The notes under the pieces: model-generated
Told to the model about the DNA's origin: nothing
The model's input: the letters and a program-made list of their open reading frames with translations, nothing else
Database searches by the model: none
Source of the DNA: Alphaproteobacteria bacterium
GTDB taxonomy: Bacteria > Pseudomonadota > Alphaproteobacteria > Rhodobacterales > Rhodobacteraceae
Assembly: GCA_009908505.1 (NCBI GenBank)
Contig: JAAAPD010000046.1
Coordinates: 40,119-104,118, forward strand
DNA: 64,000 bases
Direction of reading: 5' to 3'
Shown here: piece after piece, positions 54,991 through 64,000 of the stretch
Position numbering within the stretch: position 1 is the first letter of the stretch
Layout of the letters: each line of letters starts with the position of its first letter
Position numbers and translations under genes: made by a program

Positions 54991-55176
54991 TTACACGCCG
55001 CCGGTGTCGACGTCCTGGATCACCGTGGAGGTGTCGTCGGCCAGGGCCTGGGTCTGGGGGCCGACCGCGGCCATGACCGCGGCCCCGAGCAGGACGAGCC
55101 CGGCCGTCAGGACCATCCAATCGATCGTGGTGTTGCCGTCCTCTTCGGACCAGAATTTGGTCAGGAACCGTTCCAT
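54991..55176 (-). CDS. Small Flp/pilin-like membrane protein
   Basis: 61 aa; MERFLTKFWSEEDGNTTIDWMVLTAGLVLLGAAVMAAVGPQTQALADDTSTVIQDVDTGGV, single TM following E-D-G-x-x-x-x-D-W pilin-like motif. Confidence 0.72.
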   Translation of the reverse strand: MERFLTKFWSEEDGNTTIDWMVLTAGLVLLGAAVMAAVGPQTQALADDTSTVIQDVDTGGV

Positions 55177-55295
55177 GTGACTTGTCCAATACTGTTGTTG
55201 CAGTCTGGACATTGGCCCCCAAATCGGGCCCGAATTCGACGCAGAGGCGACGGGCGCGGGGTATTTTTTCAGCAGCGCGCCGCAACATTCGCCGC

Positions 55296-56012
55296 CTAGA
55301 ACGCGCTGGCCCGGGCCAGCCGGTCCTGCACCATGGCGGCGATCCGGGCGCGCTGGCCGGCGGTGGACTGCCCGTTGGTAAGCTGGTCCTGCAAGCGTTC
55401 GACCGCGTCGCAAAGGGGCGTATCACGCGCACTGCGGGCGACCCCGCCTAGGAACTGCGCCAGGTAGCGCAGGCGGCGGCGGTCGACCGCGCCCGACAGT
55501 GCATCGGCGGCGGCCGACAGGTCATCGCGCAGGGCGATCGTGTCCGGTTCGATCCGGTCGTCGGTCAGAACCCGCAGGCCGGCCGGGCGGCGATCCGCCG
55601 GCAGGTGTTCGAGGATCAGTGACTGGAACTGGCCGATATTCGCGATCGGTTTTTCCAGGAACCCGTCGGCCCCGGCCTTGAGGGCGGCCGCGTGGCCATC
55701 GGGGTCACCGCTCATCCCTAGCAGGACATCGACACGCGGACTGGCCTGGGCCAGGTCGGCGATCAGCCCCGCGCCGGACCCATCGGGCAGGCCCAAGTCC
55801 ACCAGCACGACCGAGGGGCGGTAGACGCGCAGGTGACGGCGCGCATGGTGCAGCGTGTCGGCCCGCCGGATCCGCGCGCCGGAGCGCAGGCAAAGAAGGC
55901 GCAGCGCCTCGGAGGCGAAGCGGCTGTCCTCGACCGCCAGGACGGTCAGGCCCAGAAGCGGGCGCTTGGCCGTCGGCGGCCGGGTCATCATGAAATCGTC
56001 AAGGCTGTCCAT
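55296..56012 (-). CDS. Response regulator receiver domain protein with uncharacterised C-terminus
   Basis: LTVLAVEDSRFASEALRLLC, phospho-Asp in VVLVDLGLPDGSG, MSGD, LEKP. Confidence 0.88.
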   Translation of the reverse strand: MDSLDDFMMTRPPTAKRPLLGLTVLAVEDSRFASEALRLLCLRSGARIRRADTLHHARRHLRVYRPSVVLVDLGLPDGSGAGLIADLAQASPRVDVLLGMSGDPDGHAAALKAGADGFLEKPIANIGQFQSLILEHLPADRRPAGLRVLTDDRIEPDTIALRDDLSAAADALSGAVDRRRLRYLAQFLGGVARSARDTPLCDAVERLQDQLTNGQSTAGQRARIAAMVQDRLARASAF

Positions 56013-56183
56013 GCTGCATCCCCCAGGAAGGTTTCGGTGTGGCTGCGACTCATTAAGCGACAGCTTGGTGAATGACGGGTTAACGCCCGCGACGTTGGGG
56101 CGCGGGGGGCGCAGGCGGGCCGTGCATTGCCCCGACGGCTGCCTTGGCCCATATAGACGTCATCCGTTTTTCAGGAGGCGAAG

Positions 56184-56588
56184 ATGATCGGACGCTTGAA
56201 CCACGTGGCCATTGCCGTGCCTGACCTGGAGGCCGCCGCGGCGCAGTATCGCGATGCGCTTGGCGCCAGGGTGGGCGCGCCGCAGGACGAGCCCGACCAC
56301 GGCGTGACGGTCGTCTTCATCGAACTGCCCAATACCAAGATCGAACTGCTCTACCCGCTGGGCGAAGATAGCCCGATTGCCGGTTTCCTTGAAAAGAACC
56401 CGGCGGGCGGCATCCACCATGTCTGCTACGAGGTCGAGGACATCATCGCAGCCCGCGACAAGCTGAAAGTGGCCGGCCTGCGGGTACTGGGCGATGGCGA
56501 GCCGAAGATCGGCGCCCATGGCAAACCGGTCCTCTTCCTGCATCCCAAGGACATGAACGGCACGCTGACCGAACTGGAGCAGGTCTGA
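56184..56588 (+). CDS. mce: Methylmalonyl-CoA epimerase
   Basis: LNHVAIAVPDLEAAAAQYRDALGARVGAPQDEPDHGVTVVFIELPNTKIELLYPLGEDSPIAGFLEKNPAGGIHHVCYEV. Confidence 0.95.
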   Translation: MIGRLNHVAIAVPDLEAAAAQYRDALGARVGAPQDEPDHGVTVVFIELPNTKIELLYPLGEDSPIAGFLEKNPAGGIHHVCYEVEDIIAARDKLKVAGLRVLGDGEPKIGAHGKPVLFLHPKDMNGTLTELEQV

Positions 56589-56869
56589 TGGGTGTCACCT
56601 CGTCCCTGGTCCTTCTGGCCGTGGTCTGGTTCATGGTCTTCTTCGTGGTCCTGCCCCTGCGCCTGACAACGCAAGGCGAGGCGGGCGACGTCGTGCCAGG
56701 CACCCACAAGAGCGCGCCGGCCGATCCGCAGCTCAGGAAGAAGGTGAGGATCACGACGCTTTGGGCCCTGATCATCTGGGCGGTGCTGGCCGGGGTGATC
56801 TGGTCCGGCCTGATCACCGTCAGCGATTATGACTGGGCCGGGCGGCTGGGCGATACCAGCCAGAGATAG
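56588..56869 (+). CDS. DUF1467 family protein
   Basis: LVLLAVVWFMVFFVVLPLRLTTQGEAGDVVPGTHKSAPADPQLRKKV; directly follows mce. Confidence 0.88.
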   Translation: MGVTSSLVLLAVVWFMVFFVVLPLRLTTQGEAGDVVPGTHKSAPADPQLRKKVRITTLWALIIWAVLAGVIWSGLITVSDYDWAGRLGDTSQR

Positions 56870-57061
56870 AAAACGGCCTTCCGATCCGGCGCAGGTTGCG
56901 GGCCGGGGTGGTTATTTTTCTTGGCTCCGGGCCAAGGTCACCTACTATTGATGAACGGTGCGGACGAGCCGCGCCCTCCGTTGCTTGCCGACGGACAAGC
57001 CATTCAAGCACCTGGTCGCGACCGCGCCGGTGCGACATTCTCCCACAAAATCGGACACGTC

Positions 57062-58717
57062 ATGGATATACATACCCCCCATCCCGTCACACGCGACCTT
57101 GCCGAGGAACACCGCGCGGGCAAGCTCTCTCGACGCGAATTCCTGACCCGCGCGACCTCTCTTGGTCTGTCGGCCGGCGCTGCCTACGGCCTGATCGGGC
57201 TGGCGGCGCCCGAGGCGGCCCGCGCCCAGGGTCAGCCGCGCCAGGGCGGCACCCTTCGAATCCAGTCCGACGTGCGTGCGCTCAAGGATCCCCGCACCTA
57301 TGACTGGCCGCAGATGTCGAACTTCTCGCGCGGGTGGCTGGAATACCTGGTCGAATACCAGCGCGACGGATCGATCACGCCGATGCTGCTGGAAAGCTGG
57401 GAGGTCAACGCGGACGCTACCGTCTATACCCTGCGCGTGCGCCCCGGAGTCACTTGGAACGACGGCACCGATTTCACCGCCGCCGACGTGGCCCACAACA
57501 TCACCCGCTGGTGCGAACAGGCGGTCGAGGGCAATTCCATGGCCTCGCGCATGACGCCGCTCATCGATCCCGAGACCGGCGTGGCCCGCGACGGCGCAAT
57601 CGAGGTCACCGACGATCTGACGGTCACGCTGAACCTGTCGGCCCCCGACATCACCCTGATCGCGGGGTTCTCGGATTACCCGGCGGCCATCGTGCCGCAG
57701 GATTTCACCGGCGATCCCATGGCCAACCCGAAGGGCACCGGCCCCTACCTGCCCGAAGAACTGTCGGCCGGGGTCCGCTCGGCGCTGGTGCGCAATACAG
57801 ATCACGATTGGTGGGGCGCGCAGGTCTTCGGCGGCCCCTATCTGGACCGGATCGAGTATGTCGATTTCGGCACCGACCAGGCCTCGCACTTCGCTGCGGC
57901 GCAATCGGACGAGGTGGACATGGTCTACGAATCCCTGGGCGAGTTCGTCGACCTGATGGATACGCTGGGCTGGACCCGGTCCGAGGCCGTGACCGCAAAT
58001 ACCGTGGTCATCCGCCCCAACCAGCAGGCCGAGGTGGACGGGCAGCGCCCCTATGCGGACGCCCGCGTGCGCCGCGCCCTGGCCATGGCGGTGTCGAATG
58101 CCGTTTGTCTTGACCTGGGCTATGACGGGCGCGGCGAACTGGCCGAGAACCACCATGTCTGCCCGATCCATCCCGAATACGCCGAGCTTCCGGCGCCGCA
58201 ACACGACCCCGAGGAGGCTGCCGCGCTCATGGCCGAGGCGGGCATGGCCGATTACGAGCATGACCTGATCTCGATCGAGGACAATTGGCGGCGCGCCACC
58301 TGCGACGCGGTCGCCGCCCAGCTGCGCGACGCGGGCATCCCGGTGAAGCGCACGGTGATCCCCGGCGCGACCTTCTGGAACGCCTGGACGGATTATCCCT
58401 TCTCGGCGACGGACTGGGCGCAACGGCCGCTTGGCGTACAGGTCCTGGCGCTGGCCTATCGGTCCGGCGAGCCGTGGAACGAATCCGGCTTTTCCAATGC
58501 CGAGTTCGACGCGGCCCTGTCCGAGGCCCTGTCCATCGCCGATGCCGATACCCGCCGGGCCCTGTCGGAAAAGATGCAGCGGATCATGCAGGACGAGGGT
58601 GTCGTTGTCCAGCCCTACTGGCGCTCGACCTACCGCCATGCGCGTCCCGAGGTGCTGGGCGCCGAGCAGCACCCGACCTTCGAGATCCACGTCTACAAGC
58701 TGGGTCTCGCGGCCTGA
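57062..58717 (+). CDS. ABC transporter substrate-binding protein, peptide/solute family 5, Tat-type signal
   Basis: SRREFLTRATSLGLSAGAAYG; QGGTLRIQSDVRALKDPRTYDWPQMSNFSRGWLEYLVEYQRDGSITPMLLESWEVNADATVYTLRVRPGVTWNDGTDFTAADV. Confidence 0.92.
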   Translation: MDIHTPHPVTRDLAEEHRAGKLSRREFLTRATSLGLSAGAAYGLIGLAAPEAARAQGQPRQGGTLRIQSDVRALKDPRTYDWPQMSNFSRGWLEYLVEYQRDGSITPMLLESWEVNADATVYTLRVRPGVTWNDGTDFTAADVAHNITRWCEQAVEGNSMASRMTPLIDPETGVARDGAIEVTDDLTVTLNLSAPDITLIAGFSDYPAAIVPQDFTGDPMANPKGTGPYLPEELSAGVRSALVRNTDHDWWGAQVFGGPYLDRIEYVDFGTDQASHFAAAQSDEVDMVYESLGEFVDLMDTLGWTRSEAVTANTVVIRPNQQAEVDGQRPYADARVRRALAMAVSNAVCLDLGYDGRGELAENHHVCPIHPEYAELPAPQHDPEEAAALMAEAGMADYEHDLISIEDNWRRATCDAVAAQLRDAGIPVKRTVIPGATFWNAWTDYPFSATDWAQRPLGVQVLALAYRSGEPWNESGFSNAEFDAALSEALSIADADTRRALSEKMQRIMQDEGVVVQPYWRSTYRHARPEVLGAEQHPTFEIHVYKLGLAA

Positions 58718-58735
58718 TCGCGGGCCCCGACCAAA

Positions 58736-58767
58736 GGGCCGCCGCCCCCCACTCGGCGTGGCGGCCC
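58736..58767. repeat. Hairpin-forming inverted repeat at gene end (no T-tract)
   Basis: GGGCCGCC ... GGCGGCCC perfect 8-bp arms just after SBP stop. Confidence 0.5.
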
Positions 58768-58834
58768 CCGCCCTCTGGCATCCGCCCCGCAAAGCGCCTA
58801 TCTGGGGTCTGGAACAGTTCGGAGGACACCGCCC

Positions 58835-59410
58835 ATGCCGCCCCGCAACCAGGCCGCGCTCGACTTTCTGCTGACCCGGCGGTCGCGCCCGGCAAAGACG
58901 CTGACCACACCGGTGCCCAACAAGCTGGAACTGGACGAAATGCTGACGGCGGCGGCGCGCACGCCCGACCATGGCAAGCTGGAACCCTGGCGCTTCATCG
59001 TGCTGGAGCGCGCGGTGCTGAGGCGCCTGGCCGAGGTCATCCCCCATCGGCACGCCGCCATCGGCCTGCCCGAAGAACAGCTGGAAAAGGGCGTGGCGCA
59101 GTTCCGCGATGGCGACCTGGCGGTGGCGGTGATCGAAAGCCCGGTCCTGTCCGACAAGATCCCGGCGGTGGAACAGACCTATTCGGCCGGGGCGGCCTGC
59201 CTGGCGTTGCTCAATGCCGCGCTTGCAGCGGGCTGGGGCGCGAACTGGCTGACCGGCTGGCCGGTCCATGACCGGACTTTCGTGGAAACCTACCTGAACC
59301 TGACCCCGACCGAACGGGTGGTGGGCCTCGTCCATATCGGGACCGAGACCAATGCCCCGCCCGAGCGGCCCCGCCCGGACCTGGGCCAGAAAGTGACCTT
59401 TCTGGAATGA
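58835..59410 (+). CDS. Nitroreductase family protein
   Basis: ALDFLLTRRSRPAKTLTTPVPNKLELDEMLTAAARTPDHGKLEPWRFIVLE. Confidence 0.92.
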   Translation: MPPRNQAALDFLLTRRSRPAKTLTTPVPNKLELDEMLTAAARTPDHGKLEPWRFIVLERAVLRRLAEVIPHRHAAIGLPEEQLEKGVAQFRDGDLAVAVIESPVLSDKIPAVEQTYSAGAACLALLNAALAAGWGANWLTGWPVHDRTFVETYLNLTPTERVVGLVHIGTETNAPPERPRPDLGQKVTFLE

Positions 59411-60102
59411 TCTTGTCGGATTTCGCAAAGGCCCTGGGCCAGATCGGCGATCCGCGCTTTCGGCGGGTGCTCTGGTGGGGCGTGGGGCTGACGCTGGCGC
59501 TGCTGGTGGCGGCCTATGCGGGGCTGCTGCAGCTGGTCGACATGCTGGACCCCGGTTCGGTCTCGATCCCCGGCATCGGTCCGGTCACCTGGATCGGCGA
59601 CCTTCTGACCTGGGGCAGCGCGGTCTTTATGCTCTTCTTGTCGGTGTTCCTGATGATCCCGGTCGCCTCGGCCATCACGTCGATGTTCCTCGACGACGTG
59701 GCCCAGGCGGTCGAGGACCACCACTATCCCCACCTGCCGCCGCTGGGCAAACAGAGCCTGTGGGATGCGTTTCGCGACACGGTCAATTTCCTGGGCGTTC
59801 TGATCGGGGCCAACCTGCTGGCGATCGTGGCCTATGTCATGCTGCCCTTTGCCACGCCGTTCATTTTCTACGGGCTCAACGGGTTTCTGCTGGGCCGCGA
59901 ATATTTCACCGTGGCGGCCATGCGCCGCGAGGGGCGCGAAGGGGCGAACGCCATGCGCAAGGCCAACCTGCCGGAAATATGGATGGCCGGCGTGCTGATG
60001 GCGCTTCCGCTGACCATCCCTATCATGAATCTGTTCATTCCAATCCTGGGCGCAGCGACCTTCACCCATCTCTATCACCGGCTGGCCGGCACCGCGCGCT
60101 AA
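59407..60102 (+). CDS. EI24/CysZ-like membrane protein
   Basis: Multi-TM; DFAKALGQIGDPRFRRVLWWGVGLTLALL...GLNGFLLGREYFTVAAMRREGREGANAMRKAN. Confidence 0.85.
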   Translation: MILSDFAKALGQIGDPRFRRVLWWGVGLTLALLVAAYAGLLQLVDMLDPGSVSIPGIGPVTWIGDLLTWGSAVFMLFLSVFLMIPVASAITSMFLDDVAQAVEDHHYPHLPPLGKQSLWDAFRDTVNFLGVLIGANLLAIVAYVMLPFATPFIFYGLNGFLLGREYFTVAAMRREGREGANAMRKANLPEIWMAGVLMALPLTIPIMNLFIPILGAATFTHLYHRLAGTAR

Positions 60103-60350
60103 CCCTGGCCGGTCCCGTTTTCGGGGCGGATGCGATAGACGCCCTCGGGCAGGTCCAGCGCCATGGCCAGGTCGCGCAGTTGCGCCAGCGACAGCGTGAT
60201 GCGCACCACCTCGTCCCGGCGCGGGTCGACCTGTTCGACCGTCACGCAATCGTCGAAGGCGTTGATCGTCACGTCCTCTTGCAGGTGGCTGGCCCCCTCG
60301 TCGACCAGCGTGACGACTGTGGCGTCGAAATCGTGTTCGATGGTGAACAT
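60099..60350 (-). CDS. Small conserved-type protein of unknown function
   Basis: 83 aa; MFTIEHDFDATVVTLVDEGASHLQEDVTINAFDDCVTVEQVDPRRDEVVRITLSLAQLRDLAMALDLPEGVYRIRPENGTGQG; frame intact between neighbours. Confidence 0.65.
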   Translation of the reverse strand: MFTIEHDFDATVVTLVDEGASHLQEDVTINAFDDCVTVEQVDPRRDEVVRITLSLAQLRDLAMALDLPEGVYRIRPENGTGQG

Positions 60351-60483
60351 CGGCGGCTCCTCGGTTGGCGCATGCCGGGGCAGTCTTTCGCCCATGGCCG
60401 CAATGTCAAGGCAGGCAGGTCTGGCGCGGGCGCGCTTGGATGCTAAGTATGCGGCACGGCATTCAAGGTGGAGTGACAAGGCC

Positions 60484-61218
60484 ATGATGGCACGGGCGCT
60501 GATGATATTGGCGGGACTGGTTCTGGCGGGCTGCACCATGCCGCCGTTGGACCAGGCCGCGCCCCCGCCGTCGCCGACGGGTCCAGACGCCGCAGCGGTC
60601 ATCCCGGACGATACGGGTTTCGAAATCCCGCGCAATCCGCGTGCCATCCAGCGGGCATTCGTCGAGGTCATCGACCGGGTCGAACCGGTGGCCGAGGCCG
60701 AATGCCGCCGCGCGACGCCCGGGCGCAATTGCGATTTCCTGATCGTGGTGGATGACCGCGTCGACCAGCCGGCCAATGCCTTTCAGACCATCGACCGGAC
60801 GGGCCGGCCCGTCATCGGGTTCACGGTGGCGCTTATTGCCGATGCCCGCAACCGGGACGAGTTGGCCTTCGTCATGGCCCACGAGGCCGCCCACCATATC
60901 GCCGGCCATATCGAACGCCAGCAGCGCAACGCCACGCTGGGCGCCATCGTCTTCGGCCAGCTTGCAGGGGCGACGGGCAGCGATGTGGGCGTGGCGCAGG
61001 AACTGGGCGCGGCACTGGGTGCGCGGAGCTATTCCAAGGAGTTCGAGCTCGAGGCCGATCGGCTGGGGACGATCATCGCGGCGCGGGCCGGGTTCGACCC
61101 GTTGCGGGGAGCGGCTTTCTTCTTTCGCGTGCCCGATCCCGGCGACATGTTCCTGGGCACCCACCCGGCCAATGCGGACCGGATCGCGGCAGTGCAACAG
61201 GTGGCCGCCGGGCTTTAG
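60484..61218 (+). CDS. M48-family metalloprotease, putative lipoprotein
   Basis: Lipobox LVLAGC; VMAHEAAHHIAGHIERQQ (HExxH); EFELEADRLGTIIAARAGFDP. Confidence 0.92.
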   Translation: MMARALMILAGLVLAGCTMPPLDQAAPPPSPTGPDAAAVIPDDTGFEIPRNPRAIQRAFVEVIDRVEPVAEAECRRATPGRNCDFLIVVDDRVDQPANAFQTIDRTGRPVIGFTVALIADARNRDELAFVMAHEAAHHIAGHIERQQRNATLGAIVFGQLAGATGSDVGVAQELGAALGARSYSKEFELEADRLGTIIAARAGFDPLRGAAFFFRVPDPGDMFLGTHPANADRIAAVQQVAAGL

Positions 61219-61859
61219 CCTGGCAGGGCGAAGGCGCCCATTGAAATGGCGATGAAGAAACAGGTCGAGGCGGCCAGGACGTGGCCGTGCCAGATCGCGT
61301 TGGCAAAGCGCAGCTCGGCCCAATAGAACAGCACTACGCCAACCGAATAGGTGATGCCCCCGGCCAGGATCAGCACCGAGGCCGCCACCGGCAGAAGCTG
61401 CACCAGGGGCCAGGCCAGCAGCAGGCTCATCCAGCCGAGGACCAGGTACATCACGGCGGCCCATTTGCCCGGCCGCTTGCGCAGGGCCAGCTTGACCACC
61501 GCGCCGATACTGGCCAGCACCCAGACCAGGGTCAGCACGCCATAGGCGAAACCGCTGCCGATGAAGATGGCGAAAGGGGTATAGGTGCCCGCGATCTTGA
61601 AATAGATCGCCGCCTGGTCGATCCGGCGCAGCGTGTCGCGCAGGGCCTCCCACGGGGCAAGGTGATAGAAGGCCGAGATGACGAAAGAGGCGATCAGCGC
61701 CCCGCCATAGATTGCCAGCCCCGCCAGCGTGCCGCCATCGACATGGGCGCTGGCGAAAACCAGCAGCAGCGCGGTACCGGTCACGGCAAAGCCGATCCCG
61801 AGCGCATGCAGCGTTGCGTCGGCGATCACTTCGGCACGGCTGTGGGCGCGGTCGGTCAT
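61215..61859 (-). CDS. Hemolysin III family / TrhA membrane protein
   Basis: AEVIADATLHALGIGFAVTGTALL...SFVISAFYHLAPWEALRDTLRRIDQAAIYFKIAGTYTPF. Confidence 0.93.
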   Translation of the reverse strand: MTDRAHSRAEVIADATLHALGIGFAVTGTALLLVFASAHVDGGTLAGLAIYGGALIASFVISAFYHLAPWEALRDTLRRIDQAAIYFKIAGTYTPFAIFIGSGFAYGVLTLVWVLASIGAVVKLALRKRPGKWAAVMYLVLGWMSLLLAWPLVQLLPVAASVLILAGGITYSVGVVLFYWAELRFANAIWHGHVLAASTCFFIAISMGAFALPG

Positions 61860-62012
61860 GGGCCAAGGGTAGCAATTCCCCGTCGTCTGTCACAGGAAAC
61901 GTCGCGTCAATCGTCCGGGACCGGTGCCGTCCTGCCGCTTTGATCTGGCGCAAGGCGGGGGGTGGCCGAAGGCGCCAGCCTGGTGCGGCATGATCCTTGG
62001 AGGAGCTGACCG

Positions 62013-62264
62013 ATGACGAAACTGGGCGACGCGCGCACGCATTACTGGCTGATGAAGGGCATGGCCCGTGCACGGGGCGTGGACCTTGGCCAGGCCATGG
62101 CCGAGGGGCGTCTGAGCGCCACGGGCTATGCCGGAATGGTCACGGCCTGCCGCAGCTGCATCCAAGCCGGGGGCTGCAGGGCCCTGTTGGACACGCACGA
62201 GGCGCTGGCGACCGGCCCGGCCTATTGCGTCAATCGCGACAGGCTGACCGAACTGCTGGACTGA
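62013..62264 (+). CDS. DUF6455-like small cysteine-containing protein
   Basis: MVTACRSCIQAGGCRALLDTHEALATGPAYCVNRDRL. Confidence 0.7.
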   Translation: MTKLGDARTHYWLMKGMARARGVDLGQAMAEGRLSATGYAGMVTACRSCIQAGGCRALLDTHEALATGPAYCVNRDRLTELLD

Positions 62265-62313
62265 CCCGGCGCAGCGCGGCCGCGATCTTTCGTCGAATCA
62301 GAACGAGTTGAAC

Positions 62314-62342
62314 GGGCCGCCGGTGGGCAATACCGGCGGCCC
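62314..62342. repeat. Perfect 11-bp inverted repeat between convergent genes
   Basis: GGGCCGCCGGT-GGGCAAT-ACCGGCGGCCC. Confidence 0.75.
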
Positions 62343-62352
62343 GCAAACTGTC

Positions 62353-63270
62353 TTAGCCCTGCACGTGGCGCGAATCGGGATGCAGGGACTTGCCCAAGAT
62401 ATGGTCCGCGCTGTGGATGACCCTCGCGGCGGGGCCGACGATTTCCGGCTCGGGGGCGCGGGCGATCTCGGGGTCCTTGTCGGGATAATCCAGCGTCGAC
62501 AGGAAATGGCGCATGCAGTTGATGCGGGCCCGCTTCTTGTCGTTGGACTTCACCACCGTCCAGGGCGCATCGGCGGTGTCGGTGTAGAAGAACATCGCCT
62601 CTTTCGCCTCGGTATAGTCGTCCCACTTGTCCAGGCTCGCCTTGTCGATGGGCGACAGCTTCCACTGTTTCAGCGGGTCGGTTTCACGCGACTTGAAACG
62701 GTTTTGCTGTTCGCCCTGCGTGACCGAGAACCAATATTTGTAAAGCCGGATGCCCGAGCGCACGAGCATGCGTTCGAATTCCGGGGTCTGGCGCATGAAT
62801 TCCAGGTAGTCATTGGGCTCGCAGAAGCCCATGACCCGTTCCACCCCTGCTCGGTTGTACCAGGACCGGTCGTAGAAGACCATTTCGCCGACGGTGGGCA
62901 ATTCGGTGATGTAGCGTTGGAAATACCACTGGCCTTTTTCTTCCCAGGTCGGCTTGTTCAGTGCGACGACGCGGGCCTGGCGCGGGTTCAGGTGCTCAGT
63001 GAAGCGCTTGATCGTGCCGCCCTTGCCGGCCGCATCGCGGCCCTCGAACAGCAGGACGAATTTTTGCCCAGTCTCCTGCGCCCAGAGCTGAACCTTGAGC
63101 AGTTCCGCCTGCAGTTTCGCCTTTTCCTCTTCGTAGGGTTTGCGGCCCAGCTTGGGTAGCAGGGTGCGGCTATCGGCGGGTTTTTCCGCCGGTTGGGCGG
63201 CCGGCTTGGCGGTATTGGCCCGGGCCTTGGGCGCGGGGCTCTGCTTGGCGGGTGCAGCGGTGTCCGTCAT
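62353..63270 (-). CDS. ppk2: Polyphosphate kinase 2 family
   Basis: LLFEGRDAAGKGGTIKRFTEHLNPRQARVVALNKPTWEEKGQWYFQRYI; MVFYDRSWYNRAGVERVMGFC. Confidence 0.96.
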   Translation of the reverse strand: MTDTAAPAKQSPAPKARANTAKPAAQPAEKPADSRTLLPKLGRKPYEEEKAKLQAELLKVQLWAQETGQKFVLLFEGRDAAGKGGTIKRFTEHLNPRQARVVALNKPTWEEKGQWYFQRYITELPTVGEMVFYDRSWYNRAGVERVMGFCEPNDYLEFMRQTPEFERMLVRSGIRLYKYWFSVTQGEQQNRFKSRETDPLKQWKLSPIDKASLDKWDDYTEAKEAMFFYTDTADAPWTVVKSNDKKRARINCMRHFLSTLDYPDKDPEIARAPEPEIVGPAARVIHSADHILGKSLHPDSRHVQG

Positions 63271-63362
63271 GGTATCTCCTGTCCGTGTTGATGCGGCGGA
63301 GTTTATCGGGGACTGCCACGCGGCGCCTTGATATGGCGCAAGTCCTGTGCATTGTCCGGCCC

Positions 63363-63710
63363 ATGCGGATCATCGAGAATGTCATCACCGACCGGGGGTC
63401 GAAATACGCGGTCTCCGGCGGGTCGGTGGCCTCGGCCGACGAGGCCAAGGCGTTCATCAAGGCGCTGTGCCGCAAGAAGAAATTCGCCAAGGCGACGCAC
63501 AATACTTGGGCCGTTCTGCTGCCGAACGGGCCGCTCAAGAACGATGACGGCGAGGCTGGTGCGGGGATGGTGATCGTCCGGATGCTGGAGCGCGACGGGG
63601 TGGAGGGGCACCTGGTCTGCGTCACGCGCTGGTTCGGCGGCAAGCACCTGGGCGGCGACAGGTTCCGCCATGTGCAAGAGGCGGTGCGCGTTTACCTGGA
63701 CGCGCTCTGA
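63363..63710 (+). CDS. YigZ/IMPACT (UPF0029)-like domain protein
   Basis: KFAKATHNTWAVLLPNGPLKNDDGEAGAGMVIVRMLERDGVEGHLVCVTRWFGGKHLGGDRFRHV. Confidence 0.75.
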   Translation: MRIIENVITDRGSKYAVSGGSVASADEAKAFIKALCRKKKFAKATHNTWAVLLPNGPLKNDDGEAGAGMVIVRMLERDGVEGHLVCVTRWFGGKHLGGDRFRHVQEAVRVYLDAL

Positions 63711-64000
63711 GCTGCGCGGCGCTCGCGGCGGCGATGCAGGGCAAAGAGCGCCGGGGCCGCGACGTGGCGATAGCCGCGATCGGCCAGCCAGTGAATGCCG
63801 GGCAGCCCGGTCAGCCACGCCAACCAACGCCACCCTGGCAGCCGCGCCCAGAGCAGGCGGAACGCGTCCAGCCCTTCGACGATGCGCCCGTCCTGTTGCA
63901 CGCGAAAGGTGCGGGCGGCGTCATCCCGGTCCAGCCCCCAGGCGGGGGCGGCGTCCAGCCCGTCGATCTCCAGAGCCACGCCCGCGCGCTCAGCCTGACG
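63692..64000 (-). CDS. DCC-family thiol-disulfide oxidoreductase (DUF393), C-terminal part; start lies beyond window
   Basis: Frame open to window end (RQAERAGVALEIDGLDAAPAWGLDRDDAARTFRVQQDGRIVEGLDAFRLLWARLPGWRWLAWLTGLPGIHWLADRGYR). Confidence 0.75.
   Translation of the reverse strand, partial: RQAERAGVALEIDGLDAAPAWGLDRDDAARTFRVQQDGRIVEGLDAFRLLWARLPGWRWLAWLTGLPGIHWLADRGYRHVAAPALFALHRRRERRAAQSASR

Noticed and set aside
56945-59428. 827-aa minus-strand ORF opposite the SBP and nitroreductase genes
   Set aside because: Antisense shadow ORF; no recognisable domain.

Overview
This 64 kb, GC-rich window looks like ordinary chromosomal sequence from an alphaproteobacterium, most likely Rhodobacterales/Roseobacter group. 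That placement comes from gene content and recognisable protein families, not from a database search. It is densely packed with housekeeping genes: the 3' end of atpA plus atpG-atpD-atpC, prs, ribF, ppaC-type Mn pyrophosphatase, groES-groEL, purE-purK, a fused sulfate adenylyltransferase/APS kinase, trxB, lgt-midA-pgeF, proC, tdk, carB, pabB, cfa, aspS, methylmalonyl-CoA epimerase and ppk2. Several small or poorly characterised genes are interspersed. I saw no CRISPR array, rRNA, convincing tRNA, prophage or transposase. The long ORFs antisense to core genes are high-GC shadow ORFs. I did not find a clear new multi-gene system. The best candidates for follow-up are: (1) a 55-aa minus-strand gene at 31329-31496 that is missing from the ORF track, with its own terminator and an inverted repeat that would pair its Shine-Dalgarno region; (2) a structure-rich ~350-bp intergenic region at 39500-39852 ahead of an HTH-like gene overlapping an arsH-like gene; (3) a nested stem-loop leader before a YbjN-family gene. 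Clear regulatory sites include a CIRCE element before groESL and a sigma-32-type promoter before an hsp20 gene.
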